A stretch of DNA of 64,000 bases, from NCBI RefSeq assembly GCF_000243135.2, contig NC_019903.1, forward strand, positions 658,001 to 722,000. Direction: 5' to 3'. Made by a program: the position numbers and the translations under genes. Below the pieces are notes generated by a model. That model had not been told where the DNA came from and searched no databases. It saw only the letters and a list, made by a program, of their open reading frames with translations. The stretch is from Desulfitobacterium dichloroeliminans LMG P-21439 (GTDB taxonomy: Bacteria > Bacillota > Desulfitobacteriia > Desulfitobacteriales > Desulfitobacteriaceae). How positions within the stretch are numbered: the first letter of the stretch is position 1; each line of letters starts with the position of its first letter. Shown piece by piece: positions 7,386 to 16,131 of this stretch.

Positions 7386-8711
7386 TTGCAAAAGGTGTTT
7401 GTGCTTGATACTTGTGTCCTACTTCATGATCCTAAGGCAATCTTCAATTTTGATGACAATGAGGTGATTGTGCCTTACGCAGTACTAGAAGAACTGGAAA
7501 ACAAGAAGAGACTTCTCGATGAGGTAGGTCGATCAGCACGCGAAGCCATACGCCTATTTGATCAGCTAAGGCAAAACGGACAACTTGCCGAAGGGGTGAG
7601 CCTACCCGATGGTGGAACCTTCAGAATCGAGCTCAACCATTACTCGGAGAATCCTTTGCCACTGTACTCAGACATTAAGTTGCCGGATAATCGGATATTG
7701 GCTGTGGCCTTGAATTTAGGCCGTGAAGATGAGCGACCCGTTATTGTGGTAACCAAGGATATCGCTATGCGTGTGAAAGCGGATGCCCTCTCTGTCAAAA
7801 CCCAAGATTACTACAATGATAAAATCAGCCTCACTTCTTTAAATGATGATGTAATCAAGCTTGAACTAAAAGATAGTGAGGTAAATGGACTCTATCAGAT
7901 AGGCCATATCAGCTTAATTGAACCAAAGTTGCCTAATAGCTGTGCCAAAGGATTGCTCAGTGATGGCACTGTAATACCCCTTATCGTTTCCTGCGATGGA
8001 ACAAAGCTAATCAAGCTCCATAGTCGCAATAAGGATCATTGGGGAATTGTCCCGAAGAATATTGAACAAACATGGGCTTTAGGCATTTTGAGCAACCCTC
8101 AAATCAAATTAGTTAACCTCATGGGGCCTGCAGGTACTGGAAAAACCTTAATCACTTTGGCCAGCGCCTTAGAGCAGACCATACATCAGGATCTCTATAC
8201 GCGAATCCTCTGTGCCCGGCCGGTGATCCCCTTTGGGAAGGATATTGGCTTTTTGCCCGGCGAAAAAGAGGATAAGGTACGTCCGTATATGCAACCAATT
8301 TATGATAATCTAGAGTTCTTATTGCGGCCAAAGCAGGATAAGCTTCGCGATAAAGACAGCGAAGCTTTGGTGGAAAGCACTGTGGATTTGCTCAAAAAAA
8401 GAAAGCAGCTGGAAATCGAAGTCCTTACCTATATTCGAGGCCGAAGTATTGCTAATCAGTTTATTATCATTGATGAAGCCCAGAATCTCACCGCTCACGA
8501 GATCAAGACCATTATTACTCGTGCCGGTGAGGGAACGAAAATCGTTCTTTGCGGCGATCCGGATCAAATCGACCATCCTTATTTGGATAAAGAAAGCAAC
8601 GGGTTGGCCTATGTGGCTTCCCGACTAAAGGGACAGTCTTTCTATGGTCAAGTAGGATTGCTCAAAGGAGAGCGCAGCGAACTGGCAGCCCGCGCTGCCC
8701 AGTTACTTTAA
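7386..8711 (+). CDS. phoH: PIN domain-PhoH family ATPase (YlaK type)
   Basis: 441 residues. An N-terminal PIN nuclease-like domain (residues about 1-140) shows FVLDTCVLLHDP, an EELENKK helix and LPDNRILAVAL plus VTKD acidic positions. A PhoH ATP-binding domain follows (about 215-441) with Walker A GPAGTGKT and Walker B FIIIDEAQN, and the family's PVIPFGKDIGFLPG and GDPDQID. PIN-PhoH proteins are thought to couple ATP hydrolysis to RNA unwinding or cleavage in the cytoplasm. TTG 7386 gives the usual family start MQKVFVLDT with AGGTGG 6 bases upstream; GTG 7377 is the alternative. Confidence 0.88.
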   Translation: MQKVFVLDTCVLLHDPKAIFNFDDNEVIVPYAVLEELENKKRLLDEVGRSAREAIRLFDQLRQNGQLAEGVSLPDGGTFRIELNHYSENPLPLYSDIKLPDNRILAVALNLGREDERPVIVVTKDIAMRVKADALSVKTQDYYNDKISLTSLNDDVIKLELKDSEVNGLYQIGHISLIEPKLPNSCAKGLLSDGTVIPLIVSCDGTKLIKLHSRNKDHWGIVPKNIEQTWALGILSNPQIKLVNLMGPAGTGKTLITLASALEQTIHQDLYTRILCARPVIPFGKDIGFLPGEKEDKVRPYMQPIYDNLEFLLRPKQDKLRDKDSEALVESTVDLLKKRKQLEIEVLTYIRGRSIANQFIIIDEAQNLTAHEIKTIITRAGEGTKIVLCGDPDQIDHPYLDKESNGLAYVASRLKGQSFYGQVGLLKGERSELAARAAQLL

Positions 8712-8800
8712 GCATAAAGAAAACCTGGCTTCGCGACGTAAGCACTGCTTGCGCACTTGTTGCCTTTAAAGCATATATCCAAAAAGGCGAAGTCGCTGGT

Positions 8801-9214
8801 TTAACGATTATTTAGCCAATTCCGGAAATTCTGCAGATCGGAATCCACTTGCTTGAGTACCAAGCCCAGAACGAACATATCATCTACATAGCCTACTCCG
8901 GGGATATAATCAAAAAGGATATCGATAGGGGATAGGAAGTAGATTAAAGCGGCAAAGATAGCAATGATGGATCCAGTAGGGATATCACGATACTCTTTCG
9001 TGATATAAGCTTTGACGATTTGGATTAATAGGAGGATATCTTGGTAGACCTTATTAATGGGCCCGGTGTTGATATTGAGCTTCTCTGCCTTAGCAAAGAC
9101 AGCATTGAGTCTTTCCTGGGTTGCATCGTGATTGAGGAGGGTCCTTTTGGCTTCATCTTGGAACGTATTAAATTTAGCTATTATCTTTTCCTTAAGATTT
9201 TGTCCAATGTGCAT
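8801..9214 (-). CDS. YkvA/DUF1232 family membrane protein
   Basis: 137 residues. The C-terminal half holds the DUF1232 signature: a hydrophobic helix IIAIFAALIYFLSPIDILFDYIPG-like segment (SPIDILFD, YIPGVGYVDD) and DDMFVLGLVLKQVD. The N-terminal half is a charged helix. Members are small membrane-associated proteins of unknown role. The ATG at 9214 is preceded by AGGAGGACAAG. It converges with the PhoH gene, the two being separated by about 90 bases with a weak imperfect hairpin. Confidence 0.75.
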   Translation of the reverse strand: MHIGQNLKEKIIAKFNTFQDEAKRTLLNHDATQERLNAVFAKAEKLNINTGPINKVYQDILLLIQIVKAYITKEYRDIPTGSIIAIFAALIYFLSPIDILFDYIPGVGYVDDMFVLGLVLKQVDSDLQNFRNWLNNR

Positions 9215-9383
9215 CGACTTGTCCTCCTAGCCGAACATGGCCTTTTCCACAAGTTTCGAAGGAAAGGCGCTCAATCATCTGAGCAAAACGTTCTCCCTTA
9301 TGGCCATGATCTTTTAATATTAATGGCTTGAGAAATATCAACTGTCTCTGCCACTTCCTCTTTCGGAATTCTATAGTATTAGC

Positions 9384-9767
9384 TTAATTCTGGGTTTCAA
9401 GCTCACTAAGTCTCTTTTTGAAATATGTTTTGATAGGTTCTATATATTCAGGCTTGAGGCTATAGCGGCTTAATACTCTGGTAAAATCACGATCTAAGCC
9501 GTAGGTTCCATATTCATACCATTCTGCCTCTAAAGTGCAGACGGCTTTTACTTGGTCGTAGATATAGGATGTGCCGGAGAAGTTTTCAAAAAGGGTATTC
9601 AATTCTTGAGAGATCTGCTCATGGGGCAAGAAAAGGTTAAAGGGATGTTTAGCTTGTTCAGATTCATAGATTCCGTCGTCTTCCCAAACAAAAGGCTGAT
9701 CACAGAGTTCTATAATTTCGCGGCAGGTTTTCATCATCTTTTCTTTTTCATCGATAGTCACAGACAT
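9384..9767 (-). CDS. Hypothetical 127-residue acidic protein
   Basis: Not recognised. The product is soluble and acidic with many aromatics (CDQPFVWEDDGIYE, GTSYIYDQVKAVC, EAEWYEYGTYGLDRDF), mainly helical in character, and without signal or membrane segment. GAGGTG lies 8 bases before the ATG at 9767. It has its own upstream region and is separated by about 170 bases from the YkvA-like gene, which may be cotranscribed with it. Confidence 0.55.
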   Translation of the reverse strand: MSVTIDEKEKMMKTCREIIELCDQPFVWEDDGIYESEQAKHPFNLFLPHEQISQELNTLFENFSGTSYIYDQVKAVCTLEAEWYEYGTYGLDRDFTRVLSRYSLKPEYIEPIKTYFKKRLSELETQN

Positions 9768-9867
9768 TCATAACACCTCTGATTTTTTGTAATTTCTACG
9801 TTCATTATACAGCGATTAAACGAAGTAGGGATTTTAGGGTTTATTTTGAAAATTCTTTAAAGATAAA

Positions 9868-9896
9868 GATGGTACACTTTCCTTGAGTGTACCATC
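9868..9896 (-). terminator. Intrinsic terminator after the lipid kinase gene
   Basis: Perfect arms GATGGTACACT/AGTGTACCATC with a short loop. On the minus strand it is followed by TTTATCTTTAAAG, so it ends the UspA-lipid kinase transcript. Confidence 0.65.
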
Positions 9897-9903
9897 CATT
9901 GAG

Positions 9904-10827
9904 CTAGGTCCAAAGTTTGATTCCCTGGGGAATCAGAGAAAAATGCACAGGTGTAAAGCCAGGATGCTCTCCATCGAGCTCTAGGAAAGCAGAAGGATTG
10001 GCGATAATGGAAATCTCCTTACCCTGATAGACTGAGACTCCAGAAATATCTAGGTGGTGTCCTTGATAAATTTTGGGCAAATGACGTAAAATTTTGCTGA
10101 TGGGGAGGTCTCCGAGCACAGTAATATGAAAGAGACCATCGGTTAGTTCGGCGTGAGGAGCAATCATCATCCCGCCGCCGAAGTAACGTCCGTTGGCGAT
10201 CATAATACTGTTGGTGGGACCATTCACGACAACTTCCCCGTCAATAACGCATTTCATATTCTTATTCTTATAAGCAATAATGCTCATCAGACTGCCAAGA
10301 AGGAAAGAAAGTTTTCCGCCAAGAAATTTACTGCGCTTATTGACGCGATCGGCGGTCTCTCCCCCTAGGCCCACATCCGCTACATTAAGAAAATAACGGT
10401 GGTGCAGGATACCGGAAGAATCTTGGTATTGAGCAAGTCCACAATCCACAGAAGTAATCTGCTCTCGGTGCAGAACCTCCAGAAGAGAAGGAAGTCCGCG
10501 GCTTTGGTTAAGAGAGCGGAGAAAATCTCCCCCTGTTCCATGGGAGAAAATTGCGAGACTTGCCTCCGAATTAACGGGTTGTTGATTCTCAAAAAGGCCG
10601 TTTACCACCTCGTTTAGGGTGCCGTCTCCACCAACAGATAGGATTCGTGTATAGTTATGCAAGGCTTGTCGAGTTAGTGTAGTAGCTTCCCCTGGACTGG
10701 TCGTATAAGCATAATCAAGATTGATTTTTTGATCGATAAGACGTTTGTATATTTTGGGCCAGATTTTGCGCGTTTGACCGTTTGCAGATGCGGGATTTAC
10801 AATGGCAAACCAGGGGGTTTTATTCAT
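9904..10827 (-). CDS. Diacylglycerol/lipid kinase family protein
   Basis: 307 residues, full length for the DAGK catalytic family (YegS/BmrU/DgkB relatives). The nucleotide-binding SVGGDGTLNEVVNGL motif is at about 84-98, preceded by the typical FAIVNPASANG start, and a FSHGTGGDFLRSL motif follows at about 117. The enzyme would phosphorylate a lipid hydroxyl such as diacylglycerol with ATP at the inner face of the membrane. It starts 12 bases after the UspA gene and is very probably in the same operon. Exact substrate cannot be told from sequence. Confidence 0.85.
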   Translation of the reverse strand: MNKTPWFAIVNPASANGQTRKIWPKIYKRLIDQKINLDYAYTTSPGEATTLTRQALHNYTRILSVGGDGTLNEVVNGLFENQQPVNSEASLAIFSHGTGGDFLRSLNQSRGLPSLLEVLHREQITSVDCGLAQYQDSSGILHHRYFLNVADVGLGGETADRVNKRSKFLGGKLSFLLGSLMSIIAYKNKNMKCVIDGEVVVNGPTNSIMIANGRYFGGGMMIAPHAELTDGLFHITVLGDLPISKILRHLPKIYQGHHLDISGVSVYQGKEISIIANPSAFLELDGEHPGFTPVHFSLIPQGIKLWT

Positions 10828-10839
10828 GTCAATAGCCTC

Positions 10840-11265
10840 TTATGGAACAATTGTTACAGGGCAAGGCGTCTCATGAAGCACATGGGTTGCAACGCTCCCA
10901 AGAATGGCCCGTTTAACGGCACCTAGGCCACGGTAACCCATAACAATGTTATCTATGGCGCTTTCTTCAGCTTCGGCACAAATCTCCCGACCGGGATCGC
11001 CGATGCGCATCTTAGTTTGGATGGGGACCGCTGAATCTTTAGCAATTTCCAGAGCATGATCGAGGACTTCTTTGCTAGCATCTTCTTGCATATCTTTGAT
11101 TTGCTCCTGAGTTGCAAAACGTTTTACATTGGGTGCGTTGTTGTAATTCGGCTGAATGTTTAGGAAGATAAGCAAATCGGCTTTTCCTTCAGCTAGAGTA
11201 AGAGCATAGCGAATAGCCTTGTCTGAATTGGCGGATCCATCAACAGGTACTAAGATTTTGGTCAT
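10840..11265 (-). CDS. Universal stress protein, UspA family
   Basis: About 141 residues beginning MTKILVPVDGSANSDKAI, a single Usp domain. The ATP-binding G-x2-G-x9-GS pattern is kept as MGYRGLGAVKRAILGSVA, followed by HETPCPVTIVP. Such proteins are cytoplasmic, dimeric nucleotide binders induced by stress or growth arrest. ATG 11265 is preferred to TTG 11271 on spacing from the AAGGAAG ribosome site. First gene of a two-gene operon with the lipid kinase, divergent from the metallo-hydrolase. Confidence 0.85.
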   Translation of the reverse strand: MTKILVPVDGSANSDKAIRYALTLAEGKADLLIFLNIQPNYNNAPNVKRFATQEQIKDMQEDASKEVLDHALEIAKDSAVPIQTKMRIGDPGREICAEAEESAIDNIVMGYRGLGAVKRAILGSVATHVLHETPCPVTIVP

Positions 11266-11389
11266 ATGCAATTCACTTCCTTATCTTTAAAGTTGTCCAC
11301 TTCCTTTCATTCTAACATTAACTCATAGGAAAGTTAAGTCAACTTTGTTATACTAAACGGTGAAATGTTTAAATGGATGTGATTGTAAG

Positions 11390-12262
11390 ATGAATACCCT
11401 ATATGATGTTAGGGGTGGGGTAGGTGGAGACTCTTACCTTGTTGTGGGGGATCGAAAGGCGGCACTGCTTGATTGTGGCATGGCTTTTAGTGCAGCGGAT
11501 TTAATTGATAATCTAAAGGGCGTTCTTCAAGGACGTCGGTTGGATTATGTTTTTATTACCCACTCTCATTATGACCATGTGGGAGCTCTGCCCTACTTAA
11601 AAAAGGAATGGCCTAGTCTAGAGGCTATGGGTTCTGAATATGACTTAAGAATCTTAGAACGACCAAGTGCACTGGAATCAATTCGGGAATTAAGTAGTGA
11701 AGCTGCCCAAATGTATTCGGGGGAAACCATCGAGGAATACAATGATGAACTGATGAAAATCGATACAGTGGTAGTTGAAGGTCGTTGTATTGATTTAGGA
11801 AATACACAGATCAAGGTCATAGAAACTCCGGGACACACCCGTTGTACATTATCCTTTTTAATTAATGATGAGATTCTCTATGGCAGTGAATCTTTGGGTG
11901 TTATGAACCAATCAGGTAAGATATCTCCGTCCTTTATCGTAGATTATGATCAAGCGATTCAGTCCATCCAAAGATGCCAGGCTCTCAATCCCAAGGTAAT
12001 CTATTCCCCCCATTATGGAATGATCGACCAAGAGCTTAAGCCGGATTATTGGCAGGAATGCCTTGATGTTGCAGAATACTCTCGTCAATTAGTACTCCAT
12101 TATTTGAAATTAGGCTATACAGTCGATGAGATTTTAGTGGAATATGAAAACGTTTTTCGCAGTAAAGAATATTATGTAGAACAACCTCTGTTTGCTTTTC
12201 AGATTAATTCTCGAGGCATGATTAATGCAATAATTAAGTCTCAGGCTGAGAATGTGGACTAG
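11390..12262 (+). CDS. MBL-fold metallo-hydrolase
   Basis: 290 residues. The metallo-beta-lactamase signature THSHYDHVGALP is at about 57-68, with downstream metal ligands in IETPGHTRCTLSFLI and YSPHYGM. The N-terminal MNTLYDVRGGVGGDSYLVVGDRKAALLDCG is the usual lead strand of the fold. Substrate is not deducible; glyoxalase II-like or quorum-lactonase-like hydrolysis are both common in this superfamily. GTG 11360 would add ten residues that include three cysteines, but the family start fits ATG 11390 better. It stands alone, divergent from UspA. Confidence 0.8.
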   Translation: MNTLYDVRGGVGGDSYLVVGDRKAALLDCGMAFSAADLIDNLKGVLQGRRLDYVFITHSHYDHVGALPYLKKEWPSLEAMGSEYDLRILERPSALESIRELSSEAAQMYSGETIEEYNDELMKIDTVVVEGRCIDLGNTQIKVIETPGHTRCTLSFLINDEILYGSESLGVMNQSGKISPSFIVDYDQAIQSIQRCQALNPKVIYSPHYGMIDQELKPDYWQECLDVAEYSRQLVLHYLKLGYTVDEILVEYENVFRSKEYYVEQPLFAFQINSRGMINAIIKSQAENVD

Positions 12263-12396
12263 AGTGTTTTCAAAGTATAAAGTCTTAATAAAAATTTAAG
12301 AAAATGTACAAGGTTATATCGAGATTTCATCAGTTATAATAGGGTTATGAATTGCCTAGAGGGAAGTATTAATTATATTAGGGAGGAACAGTAGAA

Positions 12397-13236
12397 TTGA
12401 TCGAGATTTTGAAGGCGATTATTTTAGGTATTGTTGAGGGAGTTACCGAGTGGCTGCCCATCAGCAGCACCGGGCACATGATATTAGTGGATGAATTTAT
12501 TAAGCTGAATATGTCCGATGCTTTTATGGAAATGTTCTTCGTGGTGATACAGCTGGGAGCTATCTTAGCTGTCGTGCTGTTATATTGGCATAAGCTCAAT
12601 CCCTTTTCGGTTCAAAAGGGAGGTGCGGGGAATAGAATTACAGTAAAACGAGAGACTATCGAGATGTGGATGAAGATTATCGTGTCCTGCATTCCCGCTG
12701 CGGTGATTGGCTTATTATATGACGATGAGATGAATGCCCTCTTTTACAATTACCAGACAGTTGCAATTATGCTGATTTTATTTGGTATTCTCTTCATTAT
12801 CATTGAAAACAAGAATAAGGGTAAACGATCACGCATCAATCATCTTGCGCAGATTACTTATCCGATTGCCCTAATGATTGGGCTTTTCCAGCTGATCGCT
12901 GCGGTTTTTCCCGGGACATCCCGCTCCGGTGCTACTATCGTGGGAGGGCTTATGTTAGGGGTATCCCGTACAGTTGCCACTGAATTCACTTTCTTCTTAG
13001 CTGTTCCTGTCATGTTTGGTGCGAGCGCTCTTAAGTTAGTAAAGTTTGGTTTTAACTTTACCGGACAAGAAATAATGATTCTATTGATCGGCATGGTTGT
13101 AGCCTTTATTGTATCCATTCTATCCATAAAGTTCTTGATGGGCTATATTAAGAAGAATGACTTTAAGGCTTTCGGGTGGTATCGAATTATCTTGGGCATC
13201 ATTGTTATCTTTTATTTTTCAATGCAGATGCTGTAG
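12397..13236 (+). CDS. uppP: Undecaprenyl-diphosphatase UppP (BacA)
   Basis: 279 residues, polytopic. The family signatures are clear: [20 protein letters not shown] at the N-terminus (the [12 protein letters not shown] motif) and [21 protein letters not shown] at about 170-190 (PGxSRSG). UppP removes a phosphate from undecaprenyl diphosphate at the outer face of the cytoplasmic membrane to recycle the carrier for peptidoglycan and other wall polymers, and gives bacitracin tolerance. It starts with TTG 12397, which has GGGAGGA 9 bases upstream. Monocistronic by spacing. Confidence 0.95.
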   Translation: MIEILKAIILGIVEGVTEWLPISSTGHMILVDEFIKLNMSDAFMEMFFVVIQLGAILAVVLLYWHKLNPFSVQKGGAGNRITVKRETIEMWMKIIVSCIPAAVIGLLYDDEMNALFYNYQTVAIMLILFGILFIIIENKNKGKRSRINHLAQITYPIALMIGLFQLIAAVFPGTSRSGATIVGGLMLGVSRTVATEFTFFLAVPVMFGASALKLVKFGFNFTGQEIMILLIGMVVAFIVSILSIKFLMGYIKKNDFKAFGWYRIILGIIVIFYFSMQML

Positions 13237-13280
13237 ATCAAGAATCCTCTTGTGCGGTAATAGGTAATATGACCTTGAAA

Positions 13281-13289
13281 TGGTATAAT
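13281..13289 (+). promoter_or_regulatory. Extended -10 promoter before lemA
   Basis: TGGTATAAT, a TG-N-TATAAT extended -10 element (TATAAT at 13284-13289), 56 bases before the LemA gene. The -35 region is weak. Confidence 0.5.
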
Positions 13290-13345
13290 TGAGTGTGGAA
13301 AAAAAGTGAAGATGAAAAGGGAACTATACGAATGGAGGAATCGTA

Positions 13346-13903
13346 ATGAAGAAATGGTTAATCCCCGTAGGAATCATTCTCATTTTGGGTATGATACTTA
13401 GCTCAGGTTACAATAACTTAGTCACTCTTTCCGAGACGGTAGACAGCAGTTGGAGCCAGGTGGAAAACCAGCTGCAGCGTAGAGCAGATCTGATTCCAAA
13501 CTTGGTGAACACCGTTAAAGGGTATGCTGAACACGAAAGTGAAGTGTTTACTGACATAGCGGATGCGAGATCACGCTTGATTGGTGCAGGTAGCGTCGGC
13601 GAGGCTGCCGAAGCTGATGCTGAACTGAGCAGTGCTTTAAGCCGTTTGTTAGCCATATCGGAGAGCTATCCACTGCTCAAGGCTGATGCTAATTTCCGGG
13701 GTTTGCAGGATGAATTGGCCGGAACGGAAAACCGAATTGCGACAACTCGTATGGATTATAATAATGTGGTCCAAACCTACAATACGAAGATCAAACGCAT
13801 ACCAACGGCCTTCTACGCCGGAATCCTTGGCTTTGATGAGCGTGAATACTTTAAAGCGGATGCAGGTGCCCAAGAAACACCGACTGTCGATTTTTCAAAA
13901 TAG
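13346..13903 (+). CDS. lemA: LemA family protein
   Basis: 185 residues: a single N-terminal membrane helix (about 4-21), then the LemA helical domain with YNNLVTLSETVDSSWSQVENQLQRRADLIPNLVNTVKGYA and FRGLQDELAGTENRIATTRMDYN, both hallmark segments, ending near the FYAGILGFDEREYF motif. LemA proteins are membrane-anchored with an extracytoplasmic coiled helix bundle. A TPM-domain gene directly downstream is the commonest neighbour, and the two are likely cotranscribed and act together, in an undefined envelope process. Confidence 0.92.
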   Translation: MKKWLIPVGIILILGMILSSGYNNLVTLSETVDSSWSQVENQLQRRADLIPNLVNTVKGYAEHESEVFTDIADARSRLIGAGSVGEAAEADAELSSALSRLLAISESYPLLKADANFRGLQDELAGTENRIATTRMDYNNVVQTYNTKIKRIPTAFYAGILGFDEREYFKADAGAQETPTVDFSK

Positions 13904-13980
13904 ACTCCCATGCTGTATAGGGTATTGGAAAAGAGTGCAACAGGTATAGGTTAGAGATTGATATAGCTTAAAGGAAGGGA

Positions 13981-14769
13981 ATGAAGCACATGAAGAAAAA
14001 ACATCTACTTGCTGCATTGGTACTATTCTTCCTTTCCTTAGTAGCTCCATTACAAGCTGCCCCTTCTATCCCTCAACCTACTCGTGACTTTTTTGTATTA
14101 GATCAAGCTAATGTATTGAATCCCGCTACCGAGCAAACCATTGTCCAAAATTCTGCAGCCTTAGCCCAAAAAACCAAGGCCCAGGTTGTGGTAGTCACCA
14201 CCAATGATTTGGACGGGTATGAGCCGGAGGAGTACGCTTTAACCATTTTAAGGGAATGGGGTATCGGTGATAAGCAACTCAACAATGGCTTGTTGATTCT
14301 AGTATCCCCCAAAGAGCGGGTTTCTCGAATCGAGGTCGGTTATGGACTGGAAGGAGCTCTTCCTGATGCCAAGACGGGCCGGATTCAGGATGAATATATG
14401 ATTCCGTATTTCCAAGAAGATAATTATGATCAGGGGATACTGAACGGGTATCTTGCCTTTATCCAGGAAGTGGCTGCGGAGTACCAGGTTGTGTTGGATA
14501 GCCGCTCACCCCAAGCTCTTTACCCATCTTCCTCTTCCTCTGGAGATGAATTCGATCAATTAGCTGCCTTGCCCCTAGGGGTCAAAATTCTCGGTATCAT
14601 CGGGCTTGTTTTTCTCTTCTATCTTGATCATCGTTATTTCAACGGCTTCATCTTCGGCATGATTATTGGCATGCTGATGAGAGGCGGCCGTGGTGGCGGT
14701 GGAGGTGGAGGAGGCTTCGGAGGCGGCGGTGGTTCTGGCGGTGGCGGTGGCAGCACGAGACGTTGGTAG
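13981..14769 (+). CDS. TPM-domain (YgcG-type) exported protein with glycine-rich tail
   Basis: 262 residues. A signal peptide (KKKHLLAALVLFFLSLVAPLQA) is followed by the TPM domain (about 35-165: FVLDQANVLNPATEQTI, AQVVVVTTNDLDGYEPEEYA, GDKQLNNGLLILVSPKERVSRIEVGYGLEG), a serine-rich linker, a membrane helix (about 198-215) and a tail of nearly pure glycine (about 235-258). The arrangement is that of E. coli YgcG: globular domain outside, anchored, glycine tail after the helix. It lies 77 bases after LemA and probably shares its transcript. Activity of the TPM domain is debated (acid phosphatase in plants). Confidence 0.85.
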   Translation: MKHMKKKHLLAALVLFFLSLVAPLQAAPSIPQPTRDFFVLDQANVLNPATEQTIVQNSAALAQKTKAQVVVVTTNDLDGYEPEEYALTILREWGIGDKQLNNGLLILVSPKERVSRIEVGYGLEGALPDAKTGRIQDEYMIPYFQEDNYDQGILNGYLAFIQEVAAEYQVVLDSRSPQALYPSSSSSGDEFDQLAALPLGVKILGIIGLVFLFYLDHRYFNGFIFGMIIGMLMRGGRGGGGGGGGFGGGGGSGGGGGSTRRW

Positions 14770-14781
14770 GATAGATGCTTC

Positions 14782-14811
14782 TTGACACCTTTGTTTGATA
14801 GGTGATATGAT
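14782..14811 (+). promoter_or_regulatory. Sigma-A promoter of the thiamine uptake operon
   Basis: TTGACA (14782-14787), an 18-base spacer and TATGAT (14806-14811). Transcription would start near 14818, just before the TPP riboswitch. Confidence 0.7.
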
Positions 14812-14831
14812 ACAAAGTAAGAGAATATGGA

Positions 14832-14913
14832 TAGGGGAGCTGTGGAACGGCTGAGAGGGAAACGAGTGTTTCCGACCCTTAGACCTGATCTAGGTAATGC
14901 TAGCGGAGGGACT
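14832..14913 (+). ncRNA. TPP riboswitch (thi box)
   Basis: The THI-box landmarks occur in order: GGGGAGC, GGCTGAGAGGG, GACCCTTAGACCTGATC, GGTAATGCTAGCGGAGGGA. The CTGAGA and ACCTGATC...GGTAATGC elements form the pyrimidine and pyrophosphate pockets of the thiamine-diphosphate sensor. A terminator follows 40 bases later, so binding of TPP should stop transcription of the importer genes. Confidence 0.95.
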
Positions 14914-14956
14914 AAGATGTATGAGCTTCTGCTTATGCACTTATGATTTATTAATG

Positions 14957-14986
14957 AAACCTTCTGCTAGCAGAAGGTTTTTTATT
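14957..14986 (+). terminator. Riboswitch-controlled terminator
   Basis: AAACCTTCTG/CAGAAGGTTT stem with a CTAG centre and a T run. It sits between the TPP aptamer and the first gene. The aptamer's 3' segment TGCTAGCGGAGGG and the GAGCTTCTGC at 14932 can pair in competing ways with this arm, fitting transcriptional attenuation. Confidence 0.8.
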
Positions 14987-15022
14987 TTTATTAAGTTTTA
15001 TCTAAAAAGGAGAATGAGAAAA

Positions 15023-15319
15023 ATGATTAACGCCAGTGTTGCCATTCAAGTGTTACCCTCTGTAGAAGGGAAAGACGTGATCCGTGTGGTGGATAAGGTG
15101 ATTCAATACCTAAAATCCTCAGGGTTAAATGTTTATGTGGGCCCTTTTGAAACCACCATCGAAGGAGAGTACGATCAACTGATGGAAATGGTCAAACGGT
15201 GCCAACTAATCTGTATTGAAGAAGGAGCTCCCAGTGTCATGTCCTATGTAAAAATTAGCTATAGGCCGGAAGGCGGGATCTTGACCATCGATGAAAAGGT
15301 TACAAAGCATCACCAATAG
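15023..15319 (+). CDS. Thiamine-binding MTH1187/YkoF family protein
   Basis: 98 residues, a single small alpha-beta domain of the DUF77/MTH1187 type: INASVAIQVLPSVEGKDVIRVVDKVI, then SSGLNVYVGPFETTIEGEYDQLMEMVKRC. The related B. subtilis YkoF binds thiamine, and short members commonly accompany pyrimidine/thiamine ABC importers. It follows the TPP riboswitch, and its end overlaps the permease gene by 29 bases. ATG 15023 has AAAGGAG 10 bases upstream; ATG 15014 is too close to that site. A role in binding thiamine or its hydroxymethylpyrimidine precursor in the cytoplasm is inferred from context. Confidence 0.8.
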   Translation: MINASVAIQVLPSVEGKDVIRVVDKVIQYLKSSGLNVYVGPFETTIEGEYDQLMEMVKRCQLICIEEGAPSVMSYVKISYRPEGGILTIDEKVTKHHQ

Positions 15320-16070
15320 ACTGTATCCCGCGGCTGTACTCTTAGGCTTATTATTAATCTGGTACGCGGTGACCTTCTTGGAAGTCGTGCCTAAGTTCAT
15401 GTTGCCCTCCCCCGGGGATGTTGTCCGTGCTTTGATACGCTCTTTTCCTGATTTGATGATACACGCACGGATTACTTTGACTGAGGCCTTTGTGGGACTA
15501 ACTATCAGTATTTTGCTAGCTTTTTGGATTGCCTTATTGATGGATCGTTTTGAGGGCCTTTATAAAGCCCTTCATCCCATTTTGGTTATCACTCAGACCA
15601 TTCCCACGGTAGCTATCGCGCCCCTGTTGGTGCTGTGGATGGGCTTCGATATGGCACCGAAAATTACCCTAATCGTTTTGACTTGCTTTTTCCCCATGAC
15701 GATCGCTCTTTTAGGAGGATTTAAGTCATCGGATCAAGATGCCATGAATCTCATGCGCGCTATGGGGGCGAAAAAGTGGCAAATCTATCGTTATATTAAG
15801 TTACCCAACGCTCTGCCCGGTTTTTTTTCCGGCTTGCGCATATCGGTGTCCTATTCCATTGTGGGGGCAGTCATCGCGGAATGGCTTGGGGGGAATAGTG
15901 GTCTGGGAGTGTATATGACTCGGGTCAGGAAATCCTATTCCTTTGATAAAATGTTTGCCGTGATTTTCCTCATTATCATCTTGAGCTTAGTGCTTATGAA
16001 ATGCGTGGAGCTCATCGAACGAAGAGCCATGCCTTGGCTTCAGACTGAGGATGTGCAAAAAGAAGCATAA
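15291..16070 (+). CDS. thiX: ABC transporter permease for thiamine precursor (ThiX-like)
   Basis: 259 residues with about six membrane helices. The cytoplasmic EAA loop that contacts the ATPase is visible as LMRAMGAKKWQIYRYIKLP followed by NALPGFFSGLRIS. It belongs to the SsuC/TauC/ThiX branch of binding-protein-dependent permeases, indicated by FMLPSPGDVVRAL and the TIPTVAIAPLLVLWMG segment. Together with the binding lipoprotein and ATPase downstream it should import N-formyl-4-amino-5-aminomethyl-2-methylpyrimidine or a related pyrimidine. It starts within the preceding gene, so translation is coupled. Confidence 0.85.
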   Translation: MKRLQSITNRLYPAAVLLGLLLIWYAVTFLEVVPKFMLPSPGDVVRALIRSFPDLMIHARITLTEAFVGLTISILLAFWIALLMDRFEGLYKALHPILVITQTIPTVAIAPLLVLWMGFDMAPKITLIVLTCFFPMTIALLGGFKSSDQDAMNLMRAMGAKKWQIYRYIKLPNALPGFFSGLRISVSYSIVGAVIAEWLGGNSGLGVYMTRVRKSYSFDKMFAVIFLIIILSLVLMKCVELIERRAMPWLQTEDVQKEA

Positions 16071-16131
16071 CCATAGTGCTTTGTTAAAAACAAACGATAA
16101 TATTACACCCATTTAAGGAGAGAATGTTGAG

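Noticed and set aside
8719-8803. Possible terminator between the convergent PhoH and YkvA-like genes
   Set aside because: AAACCTGGCTTCGC and GCGAAGTCGCTGGTTT pair only with a bulge and mismatches over a long loop, so it is not listed as a terminator.
9215-9383. Minus-strand open reading containing KDHGHKGERFAQMIERLSF
   Set aside because: It reads in frame after the stop of the 127-residue gene and looks protein-like, but it has no start or family match and overlaps the ribosome site of the YkvA-like gene.
14680-14760. GGC/GGT-rich tract that could be read as a simple repeat
   Set aside because: It encodes the glycine tail normal for YgcG/TPM-type proteins, so it is coding sequence.
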